A stretch of 64,000 nt of DNA, taken from positions 124,001 through 188,000 of the forward strand of contig NZ_JABKKG010000002.1 in assembly GCF_013166595.1 (NCBI RefSeq). Direction: 5' to 3'. The notes under the pieces were generated by a model, which was not told where the DNA came from, ran no database searches, and saw nothing but the letters and a program-made list of their open reading frames with translations. Positions 39,732-49,574 of the stretch are shown one piece after another. Source of the DNA: Palleniella intestinalis. GTDB lineage: Bacteria; Bacteroidota; Bacteroidia; Bacteroidales; Bacteroidaceae. Within the stretch, counting starts at the first letter, position 1. Each line of letters opens with the position of its first letter. Position numbers and translations under genes: made by a program.

Positions 39732-42566
39732 ATGGCAAAGGAAAACAAAAAAGTCTTCGACGGGATATACGCCCAGTTGGAGGAAACGGACGGTAATGTG
39801 GTGCTGTTCGACGCAAAGGGGGCCCCCTCTGTCATTTTTGAAATGACAAACCCTGTTCTCCGGCTGTGTACCGACTCGGAGCGGTACATGGTATTTCAGG
39901 ACGTGCTGGCTAACATCGTCCAGACGCTCGGCGAGGGCTATGCCTTGCAGAAGCAGGACATATTCTGCCGCCAGCGTTACCACCGCGACGTGCCCGAAGA
40001 CGCCGAGTTCCTGACCCGGAGTTATTTCAATTACTTCGAGGGCCGTGAGTTCACTGAAATCACAACCTATCTGATAGTGACACAGGAGGCGCAGCGCGGA
40101 CAGTTCGTGCAATACGACCCCAAGAAATGGCTCGACTTCCATTCAAAGGTCGCCAAAGTTGACGACATCCTTACCGAGAAAGGGATAAGCCACCGCAAGC
40201 TGACAAAGCCGGAGGTCAACGAGTACCTGCACCGCTTCATGGCGTTCCATTTCCAGCACGGCCCATTCTCCATGACAAATTTCAAGGCTTCCGACGAATA
40301 CCTGCGGACAGGCAGCCGCATTATCCGCTCATATCCCCTTGTGGATATTGACGAAATAAATCTCCCCTCGGTAGTGAAGCCATATACCGAGATGAGTGTC
40401 AACGGTTATCCCGTGGCTACCGATGTGTTCTCATTTCTTGCCGAAGTGCCCCACGCCGACTGTGTGGTGTTCAATCAGGTGGTGCAGATACCGGGACAGC
40501 GGAAGCTGCTCAGAAAACTGCAAGGTAAGGCGAAACGTCACGGCTCCATGCCCGATCCGAGCAACAAGATAGCGAAAGCCGACATTGAGGAAGTTCTCAA
40601 CATCCTCGCCGTTGACTCTTCCCTTCTTGTCAACACCAATTTCAACATCATCGTGAGCTGTCCTCCCGACAAGGTTACACCGGTCACATCGTTTCTTGAG
40701 ACCAAACTCTACGAGTGCGGCATAATGCCGTCACGAACAGCCTACAACCAGCTGGAACTGTTCATCAACTCCTTTCCGGGCTGTGCCTACGGCTTCAATC
40801 CCGACTATGACCTGTTCCTCACACTGTCGGACTCGGCACTGTGCCTTTTCTTCAAGGAACACCTCAAAGGGTGCGAGGACACGCCTCTCACCACATTCTA
40901 CACCGACCGTCAGGGACTCCCGGTGTGCATAGACATAACCGGCAAGGAGGGCAAGGTGAAGATGACCGACAACGCCAACTTCTTCTGCATCGGGCCAAGC
41001 GGCAGCGGCAAATCCTTCCACATGAACAGTGTGGTAAGGCAGCTGTTGGAGCAGAACACCGATGTCGTGATGGTCGATACCGGCGACTCCTACGAGGGTA
41101 TTTGCGGCTATTTCGGCGGCACATATATCTCATACTCAAAGGAGAAGCCTATCTCGATGAACCCGTTTAAGGTGACACGCGAGGAATATGAGCAGAACTT
41201 CGGGGAGAAGAAGAATTTTCTCAAATCGCTGATATTCCTGATTTTCAAAGGCAACGAGGCTCCTTCAAAAATTGAGGATATGCTTGTCAACCAGGCCATA
41301 GTGGAATATTACGAGGCATATTTCAATCCGTTCACCTCATTTTCCGACACGGAGCGCGAGGGCTTGCGCCAGAAATTGCTTGTGGCAGCCAAGATGGAGG
41401 ACGACTACGAGAAGTTCGCCACCGATATGCGTGACATCGAGGAACAGATAAACGCCCCTGAACCGGAGACCAAGACAACCGTCCGCGCCCTCATACTCCC
41501 TTCGGAGGAACGGCGCAACAAGATTATCCGCCAGTGCCGGGCACTGAGGGCCATGATTGTTGACCGTGCCACTACCGAGGCGGAGAAAGAGAAAGCTGCC
41601 TCAAAGATTGAGGTATATAAGAAAGAGCTGCACGAGACCTCGATGCTGATGAAGATTGACAAGCAGATAGACCACATGGAGGAGCAGAAACGCCGCCTCA
41701 AAGTGCCGTCGCTCTCCTTCAACACCTACTACGAGTTCGCCCTTGAACGGATACCGCAGATCACATCGCTGGAGAAGATACATTTCGACATACGAGACTT
41801 TGCCGCTATCCTCAAACAGTTCTACCGTGGTGGAGAGCTGGAGGTGACGCTCAACTCCGACCTTGACACCAATCTTTTTGACGAGCGTTTCATTGTCTTT
41901 GAAATCGACAAGATTAAGGATGACCCCGTGCTTTTCCCGATCATAGTGCTGATAATCATGGACGTGTTTCTCCAGAAAATGCGTATCAAGAAAGGACGCA
42001 AGGCCCTGATAATCGAGGAGGCATGGAAAGCGATAGCCTCGCCCACTATGGCGGAGTACATAAAGTTCCTGTATAAGACCGTCCGCAAGTTCCACGGCAT
42101 AGTCGGTGTGGTGACACAGGAGCTTAACGATGTAATTGATTCTCCCATCGTAAAGGAGGCGATAATCAACAACTCCGATGTGAAGATATTGCTCGACCAG
42201 TCGAAGTTCAAGGACAGGTACAACGACATAGCGGCCATACTCGGACTGACACCTATTCAGAAGCAGCAGATATTCACAGTCAACGCCCTCAATAACAAGG
42301 AGGGACGCAACTACTTCAAAGAGGTGTGGATATGCCGCGGCCAGAACTCCGATGTCTATGGCGTCGAGGAGCCGCCGGAGTGTTACTGGGCCTACACCAC
42401 CGAGCGGGCCGAGAAAGAGGCTCTGAAAATATATCTCCGTCATTACGGCACCATGCAGGAGGCGATAACCAATATCGAGGCCGACCGCAAGAGAGCCGGA
42501 ATATCCAAATATCTTGATTTTGCCCGTAAGGTCAACCAACAACAGAAAGTAATGTCGCTATGGTAA
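39732..42566 (+). CDS. traG: TraG, VirB4-type conjugation ATPase
   Basis: 944 residues. Walker A is FCIGPSGSGKSFHMNSV (about residue 420) and Walker B is ALIIEEAWKAIASP. The N-terminal half matches the VirB4/TraG N domain. It powers assembly and function of the type IV secretion channel. A long helical insertion (about 560-650) is typical of the Bacteroidetes form. Confidence 0.95.
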   Translation: MAKENKKVFDGIYAQLEETDGNVVLFDAKGAPSVIFEMTNPVLRLCTDSERYMVFQDVLANIVQTLGEGYALQKQDIFCRQRYHRDVPEDAEFLTRSYFNYFEGREFTEITTYLIVTQEAQRGQFVQYDPKKWLDFHSKVAKVDDILTEKGISHRKLTKPEVNEYLHRFMAFHFQHGPFSMTNFKASDEYLRTGSRIIRSYPLVDIDEINLPSVVKPYTEMSVNGYPVATDVFSFLAEVPHADCVVFNQVVQIPGQRKLLRKLQGKAKRHGSMPDPSNKIAKADIEEVLNILAVDSSLLVNTNFNIIVSCPPDKVTPVTSFLETKLYECGIMPSRTAYNQLELFINSFPGCAYGFNPDYDLFLTLSDSALCLFFKEHLKGCEDTPLTTFYTDRQGLPVCIDITGKEGKVKMTDNANFFCIGPSGSGKSFHMNSVVRQLLEQNTDVVMVDTGDSYEGICGYFGGTYISYSKEKPISMNPFKVTREEYEQNFGEKKNFLKSLIFLIFKGNEAPSKIEDMLVNQAIVEYYEAYFNPFTSFSDTEREGLRQKLLVAAKMEDDYEKFATDMRDIEEQINAPEPETKTTVRALILPSEERRNKIIRQCRALRAMIVDRATTEAEKEKAASKIEVYKKELHETSMLMKIDKQIDHMEEQKRRLKVPSLSFNTYYEFALERIPQITSLEKIHFDIRDFAAILKQFYRGGELEVTLNSDLDTNLFDERFIVFEIDKIKDDPVLFPIIVLIIMDVFLQKMRIKKGRKALIIEEAWKAIASPTMAEYIKFLYKTVRKFHGIVGVVTQELNDVIDSPIVKEAIINNSDVKILLDQSKFKDRYNDIAAILGLTPIQKQQIFTVNALNNKEGRNYFKEVWICRGQNSDVYGVEEPPECYWAYTTERAEKEALKIYLRHYGTMQEAITNIEADRKRAGISKYLDFARKVNQQQKVMSLW

Positions 42567-43318
42567 ATCCAAAATATAATTCACAATACGTCATGCGTAA
42601 TATCATGCTGATTATCTGCGTGGCATGCTTTTTCGGCACTGCCTCGGCATGGAAAGTGGTGATTGACCCGTACTGTCTGAAAGCGGTGACAACCAATCTC
42701 GCATCGCAGAAAGCCATCGAGGATCAGCACAACAAGAGACTCGACTCCATATCCGCCAAGCAGAACAAGCTGGAGCAATACACCGTGAGCATGGCGACCA
42801 TCACCGAACTCTACAAGGTGACTATGGAGAATATCTCAGGCTTCGGCACCGAGAGCAAATATTATGTGGAGATAGGACTGTGCGCCTTCGACATAGTCAA
42901 GAGCGTGCCGGAGTTGGTAAAGACGGTGAGCAAGGCCAAGTTCACAAACAAGGCACTATGCCTTAACGAACTCGGCAACCTCACAGCCCAGACGCAGCAG
43001 CTTGTGGCCGACTTCATCAACATAGTCAACAACGGCAAGGTTCAGAATCCCCTCAAAGGCCAGGCTACCGCCGCGACCAAGAGCGACGGATACAATTTCC
43101 TTGACCGCTACGACCGGCTGACGGTAGCCAACAGGATATACACCGACCTTCTCGAAATCCGCTACAAGGTTCAGGCTATGATGGCTATGGCTCAGTACGC
43201 CACAAAAGATGACCTGTTTTTTGCAATAGACCCTGAGGGCTGGGCCAACATGAAAGTCATGCAGAATCAGGTAGGTATGCTGATACTCAACTGGAACGGA
43301 CTGCGGATTATAAAATGA
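42560..43318 (+). CDS. Secreted helical conjugation protein (TraI/VirB5-like position), copy 1
   Basis: 252 residues with a signal peptide (IMLIICVACFFGTASA), a coiled-coil-rich body and a distinctive end: ANRIYTDLLEIRYK, then DDLFFAIDPEGWANM and LNWNGLRI. A second ICE gene at 59867 encodes a protein with the same end pattern. Starts within the last codons of traG; ATG 42593 right before the signal peptide is an alternative. It probably acts as a minor pilus or periplasmic subunit. Confidence 0.7.
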   Translation: MVNPKYNSQYVMRNIMLIICVACFFGTASAWKVVIDPYCLKAVTTNLASQKAIEDQHNKRLDSISAKQNKLEQYTVSMATITELYKVTMENISGFGTESKYYVEIGLCAFDIVKSVPELVKTVSKAKFTNKALCLNELGNLTAQTQQLVADFINIVNNGKVQNPLKGQATAATKSDGYNFLDRYDRLTVANRIYTDLLEIRYKVQAMMAMAQYATKDDLFFAIDPEGWANMKVMQNQVGMLILNWNGLRIIK

Positions 43319-43325
43319 CGGAGCC

Positions 43326-44003
43326 ATGACGATACGGAAACTTACAATCATAGCTCTGGTGGCCCTGCTTCTTCCCTTAAAGTCATTTGCCTTCGACTTT
43401 CCGAAAGACCTGCCGACATTTGAAGCTCTGATGGCTCTGCACAAAGCCGTAAAGAAAGATGAAGACCAGGCGTTGGCACGCATAGCCACGAGCTTCGGGG
43501 AGCAATCGCTTGTCACCAAAGGCGCGGAGAAGTTCAATGATGTACGCTCGACGCTCGACACCAAGCTCAACAACGCATACTCATACGTGGTACTCGCCGC
43601 TGCCATATCCTCGACCGCCAGCTCACTCTATCTGCTGACAAAGGAATACAAGGACTTTACGGTAAACACCTACAAGTATGTGACCAAAAAGCCCTTTGTC
43701 GCGTGGTACTATGCCGACGCCAACCTTGCCATAGCACGCGAGATAAAGCACGCCCAGAAACTATACGCTACCGTGGCCGCCTCCGGCATAAACCTCATGA
43801 AAGCCTCGATGGACGAGAAGATGAACCTTGTCATGTCGCTGAAGGACACCATAGAGAACGCCCGGCGGATTATCGACAACGCCAACCTGTGGTGCTACCT
43901 CATGACAAACTGCGGCTGGAAGCCTGACTACATCTGGGAGATACTAACCTCCGATGTCAAGGACGAGATCGTGGGAGCGGTAATCAACAAGTGGAACCAA
44001 TAA
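43326..44003 (+). CDS. Secreted helical conjugation-operon protein
   Basis: 225 residues, signal peptide (LTIIALVALLLPLKSFA), then helices with one hydrophobic stretch (YVVLAAAISSTASSLYLL). Unrecognised family; placed between two other exported proteins in the tra operon, 7 bp after the previous stop. A periplasmic channel component is likely. Confidence 0.6.
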   Translation: MTIRKLTIIALVALLLPLKSFAFDFPKDLPTFEALMALHKAVKKDEDQALARIATSFGEQSLVTKGAEKFNDVRSTLDTKLNNAYSYVVLAAAISSTASSLYLLTKEYKDFTVNTYKYVTKKPFVAWYYADANLAIAREIKHAQKLYATVAASGINLMKASMDEKMNLVMSLKDTIENARRIIDNANLWCYLMTNCGWKPDYIWEILTSDVKDEIVGAVINKWNQ

Positions 44004-44016
44004 ACATATACCGATC

Positions 44017-44706
44017 ATGAAATTCAGAACTATCACCGCATTATCGCTTGCCCTGCTCATTGCGGCACTCCCGGCGGCAGTGTCGGCCAAGACACCCACA
44101 ATCCATGACGACCAGAAAGAGAAACAATGGCTCTCGATGGAGAACGGGCCGTGGGACTTCGCTCCCGACTGGTACTATTATTTCCTGCACAAGAATTATT
44201 CCGGCGCGGAAATGTACTGGAAGTGGGCCGGCTTCAAATCCGGCTACCGCGTCCGCTTCAAGGAGGAGAAATCGAATGTCAAACGCATCATGCCCGTGCG
44301 TGTCACGGCTGAAGAGACCCAGCGGCAGAAACTCTCTAAGGTGGAGAAGGAGCGTGCATACGTCGAATCGCTCTACAAGGAGGAACTGGCACGCGAGGCT
44401 GACCGGGCTGTCGATGTCGTCTATTCAATCTACAAGGACGAGATCTGCCGTATGCAGGACTGTATCGCCGACGGGCTTCTATATTGCCTTAACAAGAGCA
44501 AGGGGAAGATGAAGTATCAGGTTGACGAGCTGTCACGGCAGAACGAGATAATCTGCGCCAATATCGCCTATATCCATAAACAGGGTGTCGGCTACGGGCT
44601 GGAGAACGCAAAGCGTCAGCAGGCATACGAGGAGGCAAAGGCCGAGATGGGAAAACTGGTGTCGCGCACCGCCCGCCTTGCGGCTGTGGCCGCCACCCAC
44701 TACTAA
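44017..44706 (+). CDS. Exported conjugation protein (DUF5045-like)
   Basis: 229 residues with a clear signal peptide (ITALSLALLIAALPAAVSA), then a WDFAPDWYYYFLHKNYSG motif and a long helical C-terminus. The Trp/Tyr-rich N-terminal domain recalls DUF5045 proteins of Bacteroidetes tra operons. The exact role is unknown. Confidence 0.65.
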   Translation: MKFRTITALSLALLIAALPAAVSAKTPTIHDDQKEKQWLSMENGPWDFAPDWYYYFLHKNYSGAEMYWKWAGFKSGYRVRFKEEKSNVKRIMPVRVTAEETQRQKLSKVEKERAYVESLYKEELAREADRAVDVVYSIYKDEICRMQDCIADGLLYCLNKSKGKMKYQVDELSRQNEIICANIAYIHKQGVGYGLENAKRQQAYEEAKAEMGKLVSRTARLAAVAATHY

Positions 44707-44732
44707 CATTAACCTGACTAATTGAAAACTAT

Positions 44733-45878
44733 ATGACTTTATTATCAATACTCTGCACAATGGGGCTTCCGGCTATCGACCAGAGCCTCGACAAGCTGCT
44801 TGTGGCGATGGAGGCGTTTCCGAATGTAGCGATTTTAGGCGACACAATCAGCTTCGCCCGTATGCTCGGACTGCTGCTCGCCCTGTGCGTAGGCTCTTAC
44901 GAGTGCTGGATGATGATGCTCGGACGCCGAGGAATGGACATAATGAAGCTGCTACGCATCATAGGCATATCAATGTGCATATCATCTTCATCGTGGATAT
45001 GCTCGGCTCTCCAGATGCCCGGCAAGTCTTTGGAAGCAACCACTAAGTCAATGGCTATGGCGAAGAACAAGGAAGTCGCGGCACTGGAGCTGAAAGTGGC
45101 CCAGAAGCAAGGCGAGTATCTTGAACGCCTCCGGGCAGTGCAGGATTCAATATCCACGGCGAAACAGGTGGCCGCCATAGGCGAGGACGCGAACTGGTGG
45201 GACAAACTCGTCTATAACGTGGAAAACCTCGGCGAGACCATCAACAACTACGCCCAGCGTGCGGCGGTGGCCGCTGAGACAAAGGTAAGCGAGTGGATAA
45301 ACGACGTGATACGCTTTGTCGGCGAGCTGATTTTCCAGATGTCTTACTACGGCATACTTGTGGCGCAGAGGATATTCATAGCGATAATGATTGTGTTCTG
45401 CCCCATAATGTTCGCCCTGTCACTCGCTCCGCCGTGGAACTCGGCATGGAGCCAATGGATGTCAAAATTCCTCTCCCTCACGTTATGGGGCTTCGTGACA
45501 TATATGTGCCTTTACTACATAGACTTCATACTGATGTATAATCTTCAGGAGGATCTGGTGGCCTACAACCACCTGTTGCACGGTGCTGTCAACTCATGGG
45601 AGCAGATAGGCGCGCTCGGTTTGCAGGGCATAGGCTCCAACTGTATGTACGCTATGGGTATGCTTGTCGGGGCCTATATCATACGCTTCGTTCCCGAAGT
45701 CGCCTCATGGCTCATACCCGGCGGTGTCAGTAGCGGTGCCGCTTCTCCCTCAGGCAGTGTTGCTATGGGCGCGGCGATGATGGGCGGCTCGGCGGCTCTC
45801 AAAGCTACCAACGTGACCCGCAATGTGGCCGGTTCAATCGGCGCACAGGCAGGAAGAAATCTGAAACACACCCCTTAA
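44733..45878 (+). CDS. traJ: TraJ, VirB6-like inner-membrane channel protein
   Basis: 381 residues with five to six membrane segments, a helical domain between them (about 105-190), and a glycine/alanine-rich tail. The placement before TraK, the CPIMFALSLAPPW segment and the polytopic layout fit TraJ of Bacteroidetes elements. Confidence 0.85.
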   Translation: MTLLSILCTMGLPAIDQSLDKLLVAMEAFPNVAILGDTISFARMLGLLLALCVGSYECWMMMLGRRGMDIMKLLRIIGISMCISSSSWICSALQMPGKSLEATTKSMAMAKNKEVAALELKVAQKQGEYLERLRAVQDSISTAKQVAAIGEDANWWDKLVYNVENLGETINNYAQRAAVAAETKVSEWINDVIRFVGELIFQMSYYGILVAQRIFIAIMIVFCPIMFALSLAPPWNSAWSQWMSKFLSLTLWGFVTYMCLYYIDFILMYNLQEDLVAYNHLLHGAVNSWEQIGALGLQGIGSNCMYAMGMLVGAYIIRFVPEVASWLIPGGVSSGAASPSGSVAMGAAMMGGSAALKATNVTRNVAGSIGAQAGRNLKHTP

Positions 45879-45897
45879 TCAGACAAACAAGATTATC

Positions 45898-46494
45898 ATG
45901 CTGATAAAATCCCTTGAACAGAAAACACGGCTCGCAATGATGACGGTAATGGCAACCATAATAGGTTGCGCCGCCATCTGCGGGTTCACCGTGTGGCGTT
46001 GCGTGTCGCTCGTGACCGAGGAGCGCAAGCAGATATATATTCTTGACGGCGACATACCGTTCCTTGCCGAGCGTGCCGGACTTGAAGCCAATTTCATCAT
46101 GGAGGCGAAAGCGCATATCCAGCTCTTCCACCAGTATTTTTTCAATCTCCCTCCCGACAACGACTATATCAAGTGGACTGTCGGCAAGGCCATGTATATG
46201 GCAGACGGCACAGCCCTGAAGCAGAAGCAGGCCCTTGACGAAAACGGCTTTTACTCCGACATCATATCATCTTCGGCTGTCTGCACCATAATCTGCGACT
46301 CTATCCAGTTCGACGAGCATACACGCAAGTTCAGCTACTACGGGACGCAGATTATCAAGAGGCGCACGCGCGATCTAAAACGCACCATGCTCACCACCGG
46401 CTATGTGGAGAATGTGCCACGTACACAGAACAATCCCCACGGACTGATGATAACCAACTGGCGTACTCTTGAAAACAAAGACCTTGACTATTAA
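45898..46494 (+). CDS. traK: TraK, VirB8-like conjugation protein
   Basis: 198 residues: short cytoplasmic start, one membrane segment (MMTVMATIIGCAAICGFTVW), then a periplasmic domain (FLAERAGLEANFIMEAKAH, YFFNLPPDNDYIKW) typical of TraK. It bridges inner-membrane and core components. Confidence 0.9.
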   Translation: MLIKSLEQKTRLAMMTVMATIIGCAAICGFTVWRCVSLVTEERKQIYILDGDIPFLAERAGLEANFIMEAKAHIQLFHQYFFNLPPDNDYIKWTVGKAMYMADGTALKQKQALDENGFYSDIISSSAVCTIICDSIQFDEHTRKFSYYGTQIIKRRTRDLKRTMLTTGYVENVPRTQNNPHGLMITNWRTLENKDLDY

Positions 46495-46504
46495 AACCTG
46501 ACTT

Positions 46505-47002
46505 ATGAAATCACTCAGACAAACTTTCAGCGACAACCGGAGGAAAGCGCATGGCGCAATACGCTCATGGCTCCGGCCGAAGATGGGTGCCATAGGCACA
46601 CGCTACCGTCTGGCCGCCCGGATCAGAAAGGCCAATTCATGGGCCACGCGACACCCTCGCCGGACTTTCGGCTATGTCGTCGGCTCCCTGCTGATGATAC
46701 TCGTGTGCGACATCATAGTGACCGGGGCGCGGATGGAATCACAGGAGCCGGAGCTGCAATCCATCGCCAAGGTCGAGCCTATCTTCAGCGGCTTCCGCAC
46801 CATTCAGGCAAACAAGGAGGCGCAACGCCGGCGGCTCATGGAGATAACAGGCGACGGTCAGGCGGTAAAGCATGAGCTTGACTCCCTTATCGCCATTCCA
46901 CGCAAGAGCCATGCCGACTCAATAGGCATAATACGCCGGTACAGGCAGCTTGAACAGATTGTAAAATCCCTCAAACTTAACGATAACAATGAAAAAAATT
47001 AA
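46505..47002 (+). CDS. Single-span conjugation protein in the TraL position
   Basis: 165 residues with a very basic N-terminal 55, one membrane segment (FGYVVGSLLMILVCDIIVTGA) and a periplasmic helical tail. It overlaps traM by 14 nt. TraL is assigned by position only. Confidence 0.6.
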   Translation: MKSLRQTFSDNRRKAHGAIRSWLRPKMGAIGTRYRLAARIRKANSWATRHPRRTFGYVVGSLLMILVCDIIVTGARMESQEPELQSIAKVEPIFSGFRTIQANKEAQRRRLMEITGDGQAVKHELDSLIAIPRKSHADSIGIIRRYRQLEQIVKSLKLNDNNEKN

Positions 47003-48188
47003 TTTCAGACAACCGAAGTATATCTTCCCTGCGGTGATATTCGTGCCGCTGTGCGCGCTGATATATTTCGCTATGGAGACTTTCGGCGGCGGTGGGGACG
47101 ACCCTCAGGCCGTGGCGACAGACCGTATAAATTCCACTCTGCCGGAGGCCAACGCCGAGGCTCCCGGTGACAAGATGTTCGAGATGTCACGCCGCTTTGG
47201 TGACGAGGACGCCTTTACCGCCGTGGGCGCGCTCGGCGAGGAACAGGAGGAACGCGAGGCTCTGGAACACGGCTACACCGAGGACGAGCTGAACCGTCTC
47301 GACGCGGCCGAGGCTGAGCGTATCCGTCAGCAGCAGGAGCTGGAGGAACTGGAGCGTTCCCTTGCTGAATCGCGCCGGCATATCAACTCATACGCTTACG
47401 GTGACGGCTACAATCCTGCCGACTATGAACCTGCCGTTGACCCTCGCAGCGAATATGCACGCGACCTTGAGGCGATACAGCAGCGCAGCTATGAGCGTCA
47501 GAAAGCTATCGAGGCCGGACTTGGCATAGGACAGCCTGACCCGGAGGAAACAATGCGTAAACACCGGGCCGACTCCATAGCAAGGGCGCGGGAGATAGAG
47601 CGTGAGAAAAACCGACCCTTGCTGGTGCTTAAATCAAGGGAGACAAATGCCGACAAGTTCAATACCGTGGGGAGTTCGGCCGATAATGTCGATGCTCCGC
47701 TTATCCGTGCCATGATCGACAAGACAACAAAGGCGCACGAGGGCACGAGGCTACGCTTCAAGTTGCTCGATGATGTGACCATACATGATGTGAGGCTTGC
47801 CAAGGGCACATATCTGTACGGCACTGTCACAGGCTTCGGCCAACAGCGTGTCCGCGCCGCCATCACTTCAATTCTTGTAGGCGGAAAGTTCCTGAAAGTG
47901 AACCTTTCGGTGTTCGACAACGACGGCATGGAGGGCTTCTATGTCCCGGAGTCCGCTTTCCGCGATTTTATGAAAGAGGCGGGAGCCAGCACAGTGCAGC
48001 AGAATATCAGCTTTGAGTCCGAGAGCGGTTACGGCTCCGGAATATCCGGCGAGGCCATCGCTTTGCAGGCTCTCCAGAATATGTATAACTCGGCAACTTC
48101 CGCTGTATCGGCCAATATCCGCAAGAACAAGGCGAAAATCAAATACAACACAATCGTTTACCTTATCAATTCAGACGAAGCATATTAA
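46989..48188 (+). CDS. traM: TraM, VirB10-like core protein
   Basis: 399 residues: membrane segment near the N-terminus (YIFPAVIFVPLCALIYFAME), a charged, repetitive periplasmic linker, then a C-terminal domain with the RLRFKLLDDVTIHDVRLAKG and GTYLYGTVTGFGQQRV segments of conjugative transposon TraM. It spans the envelope and links to TraN. Confidence 0.9.
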   Translation: MKKINFRQPKYIFPAVIFVPLCALIYFAMETFGGGGDDPQAVATDRINSTLPEANAEAPGDKMFEMSRRFGDEDAFTAVGALGEEQEEREALEHGYTEDELNRLDAAEAERIRQQQELEELERSLAESRRHINSYAYGDGYNPADYEPAVDPRSEYARDLEAIQQRSYERQKAIEAGLGIGQPDPEETMRKHRADSIARAREIEREKNRPLLVLKSRETNADKFNTVGSSADNVDAPLIRAMIDKTTKAHEGTRLRFKLLDDVTIHDVRLAKGTYLYGTVTGFGQQRVRAAITSILVGGKFLKVNLSVFDNDGMEGFYVPESAFRDFMKEAGASTVQQNISFESESGYGSGISGEAIALQALQNMYNSATSAVSANIRKNKAKIKYNTIVYLINSDEAY

Positions 48189-48209
48189 ACGGTAATCAAC
48201 CAACCCATT

Positions 48210-49082
48210 ATGAAAGATAAAATTATTGCAGCGACCCTCGCGCTATGCGCCGTCGCAATCCCGGCGACAGCCAAAGAGAAGATCCTTGTCAACTCGGAAG
48301 TGACAACCCATATCGTCATGCCTGAGAATATCAAGATGGTGGACTTATCCACCACAAAGATTATCGGCAACCAGTGTGCCGACAACATCGTGCGTATCAA
48401 GCCGTTCATCGAAGCTGACTCCGTTCCCACCTCCTACCGCGAGGGTGAGCTGATGGGTACTCTCACACTCATCGGCGAGCGGCATCTGGCACAGTACGAT
48501 GTGGTATATACCACCGCACCCTCGCGTGCCGCCTCTATCCACCGTGTGCCATACGCCGGATTGGACTCATACATCAATCCGGAAGTATCCATGCCTCAGT
48601 CGGAAATGGCACGTTACGCCTGGGCCGTATATGGCAGCGGTCGAAAATACAATCAGGTGGTCTCCAGAGCCAACGGCATGAAGGCGATTGTCAACAACAT
48701 CTATTCGATAGGCGATTATTTCTTCATCGACTATTCCCTTCAGAACAGCACGAAGATAGCATACGACATCGCCGAGGTGCGCGTGAAGCTCACCGACAAG
48801 AAGGAGGTCAAGGCCACAAACTCTCAGACGGTGGAGCTGTCGCCGGTATATTCGCTGAACCTTGCCAAGAAGTTCAAAAAGAACTACCGCAACGTGCTTG
48901 TGCTCGACAAGCTGACTTTCCCGGACGAGAAGGTGCTCCGCATCGAAATATCGGAGAATCAGATAAGCGGACGTGTCATAACCCTTACCGTGGAGTATGA
49001 CGATATTCTCAACGCCGACGGCTTCGACTCCGATATACTCAAAAATCTGCCGTTCAACTATTCACCCCATATCTACAAATAA
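48210..49082 (+). CDS. traN: TraN (DUF4138), VirB9-like core protein
   Basis: 290 residues with a signal peptide (IIAATLALCAVAIPATA) and the DUF4138 features: DNIVRIKPF, LMGTLTLIGERHLAQYDV, and GDYFFIDYSLQNSTKIAYDI. It forms the outer-membrane-side ring with TraM and TraO. Confidence 0.92.
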   Translation: MKDKIIAATLALCAVAIPATAKEKILVNSEVTTHIVMPENIKMVDLSTTKIIGNQCADNIVRIKPFIEADSVPTSYREGELMGTLTLIGERHLAQYDVVYTTAPSRAASIHRVPYAGLDSYINPEVSMPQSEMARYAWAVYGSGRKYNQVVSRANGMKAIVNNIYSIGDYFFIDYSLQNSTKIAYDIAEVRVKLTDKKEVKATNSQTVELSPVYSLNLAKKFKKNYRNVLVLDKLTFPDEKVLRIEISENQISGRVITLTVEYDDILNADGFDSDILKNLPFNYSPHIYK

Positions 49083-49091
49083 TCCGGTACT

Positions 49092-49562
49092 ATGAAAAAG
49101 ATACTGTTCGCAATCATCTGTGCGGTGGCTTCTCTCACGGCCACCGCTCAGGAAAACAAGATAGCCGTCAACGCCGGCTTCCTGTTCCCGTCAACTCTCA
49201 ACGCCACCGTTGGCTACGAGAGGTCGTTCACCTATGGCAACGCCGTGGAGGTCTATGGCGAGATTGGCAATCACTGGAAATCGGGCGAGGGTCAGTTTTG
49301 GAAGGGGTACTATTGGGACGGCGGTATAATCTACAAACACCGTCTGCACCGTTACAAGAACGGCAGCTTCCGTGTCCGCTTCGGCCCTCAGTTCGGAGCT
49401 GTGGAAAGAAAGTTTTTCATCGGTATCGAGGGAGGCTTTGAATACAACTATGTGTTTCAGAACGGATGCGAGTTCTCGATCATACAGAAGAATAATGTGA
49501 ATTTCCTGCATGGTGACACGTTCCGCAACGGCCTCATGCTCGGATTCAAGATACCATTCTAA
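49092..49562 (+). CDS. traO: TraO conjugation protein
   Basis: 156 residues: signal peptide (ILFAIICAVASLTATA), then alternating beta strands ending in Phe, like an outer-membrane barrel. The place right after traN fits TraO. Confidence 0.85.
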   Translation: MKKILFAIICAVASLTATAQENKIAVNAGFLFPSTLNATVGYERSFTYGNAVEVYGEIGNHWKSGEGQFWKGYYWDGGIIYKHRLHRYKNGSFRVRFGPQFGAVERKFFIGIEGGFEYNYVFQNGCEFSIIQKNNVNFLHGDTFRNGLMLGFKIPF

Positions 49563-49574
49563 TCCCTTTCCCCC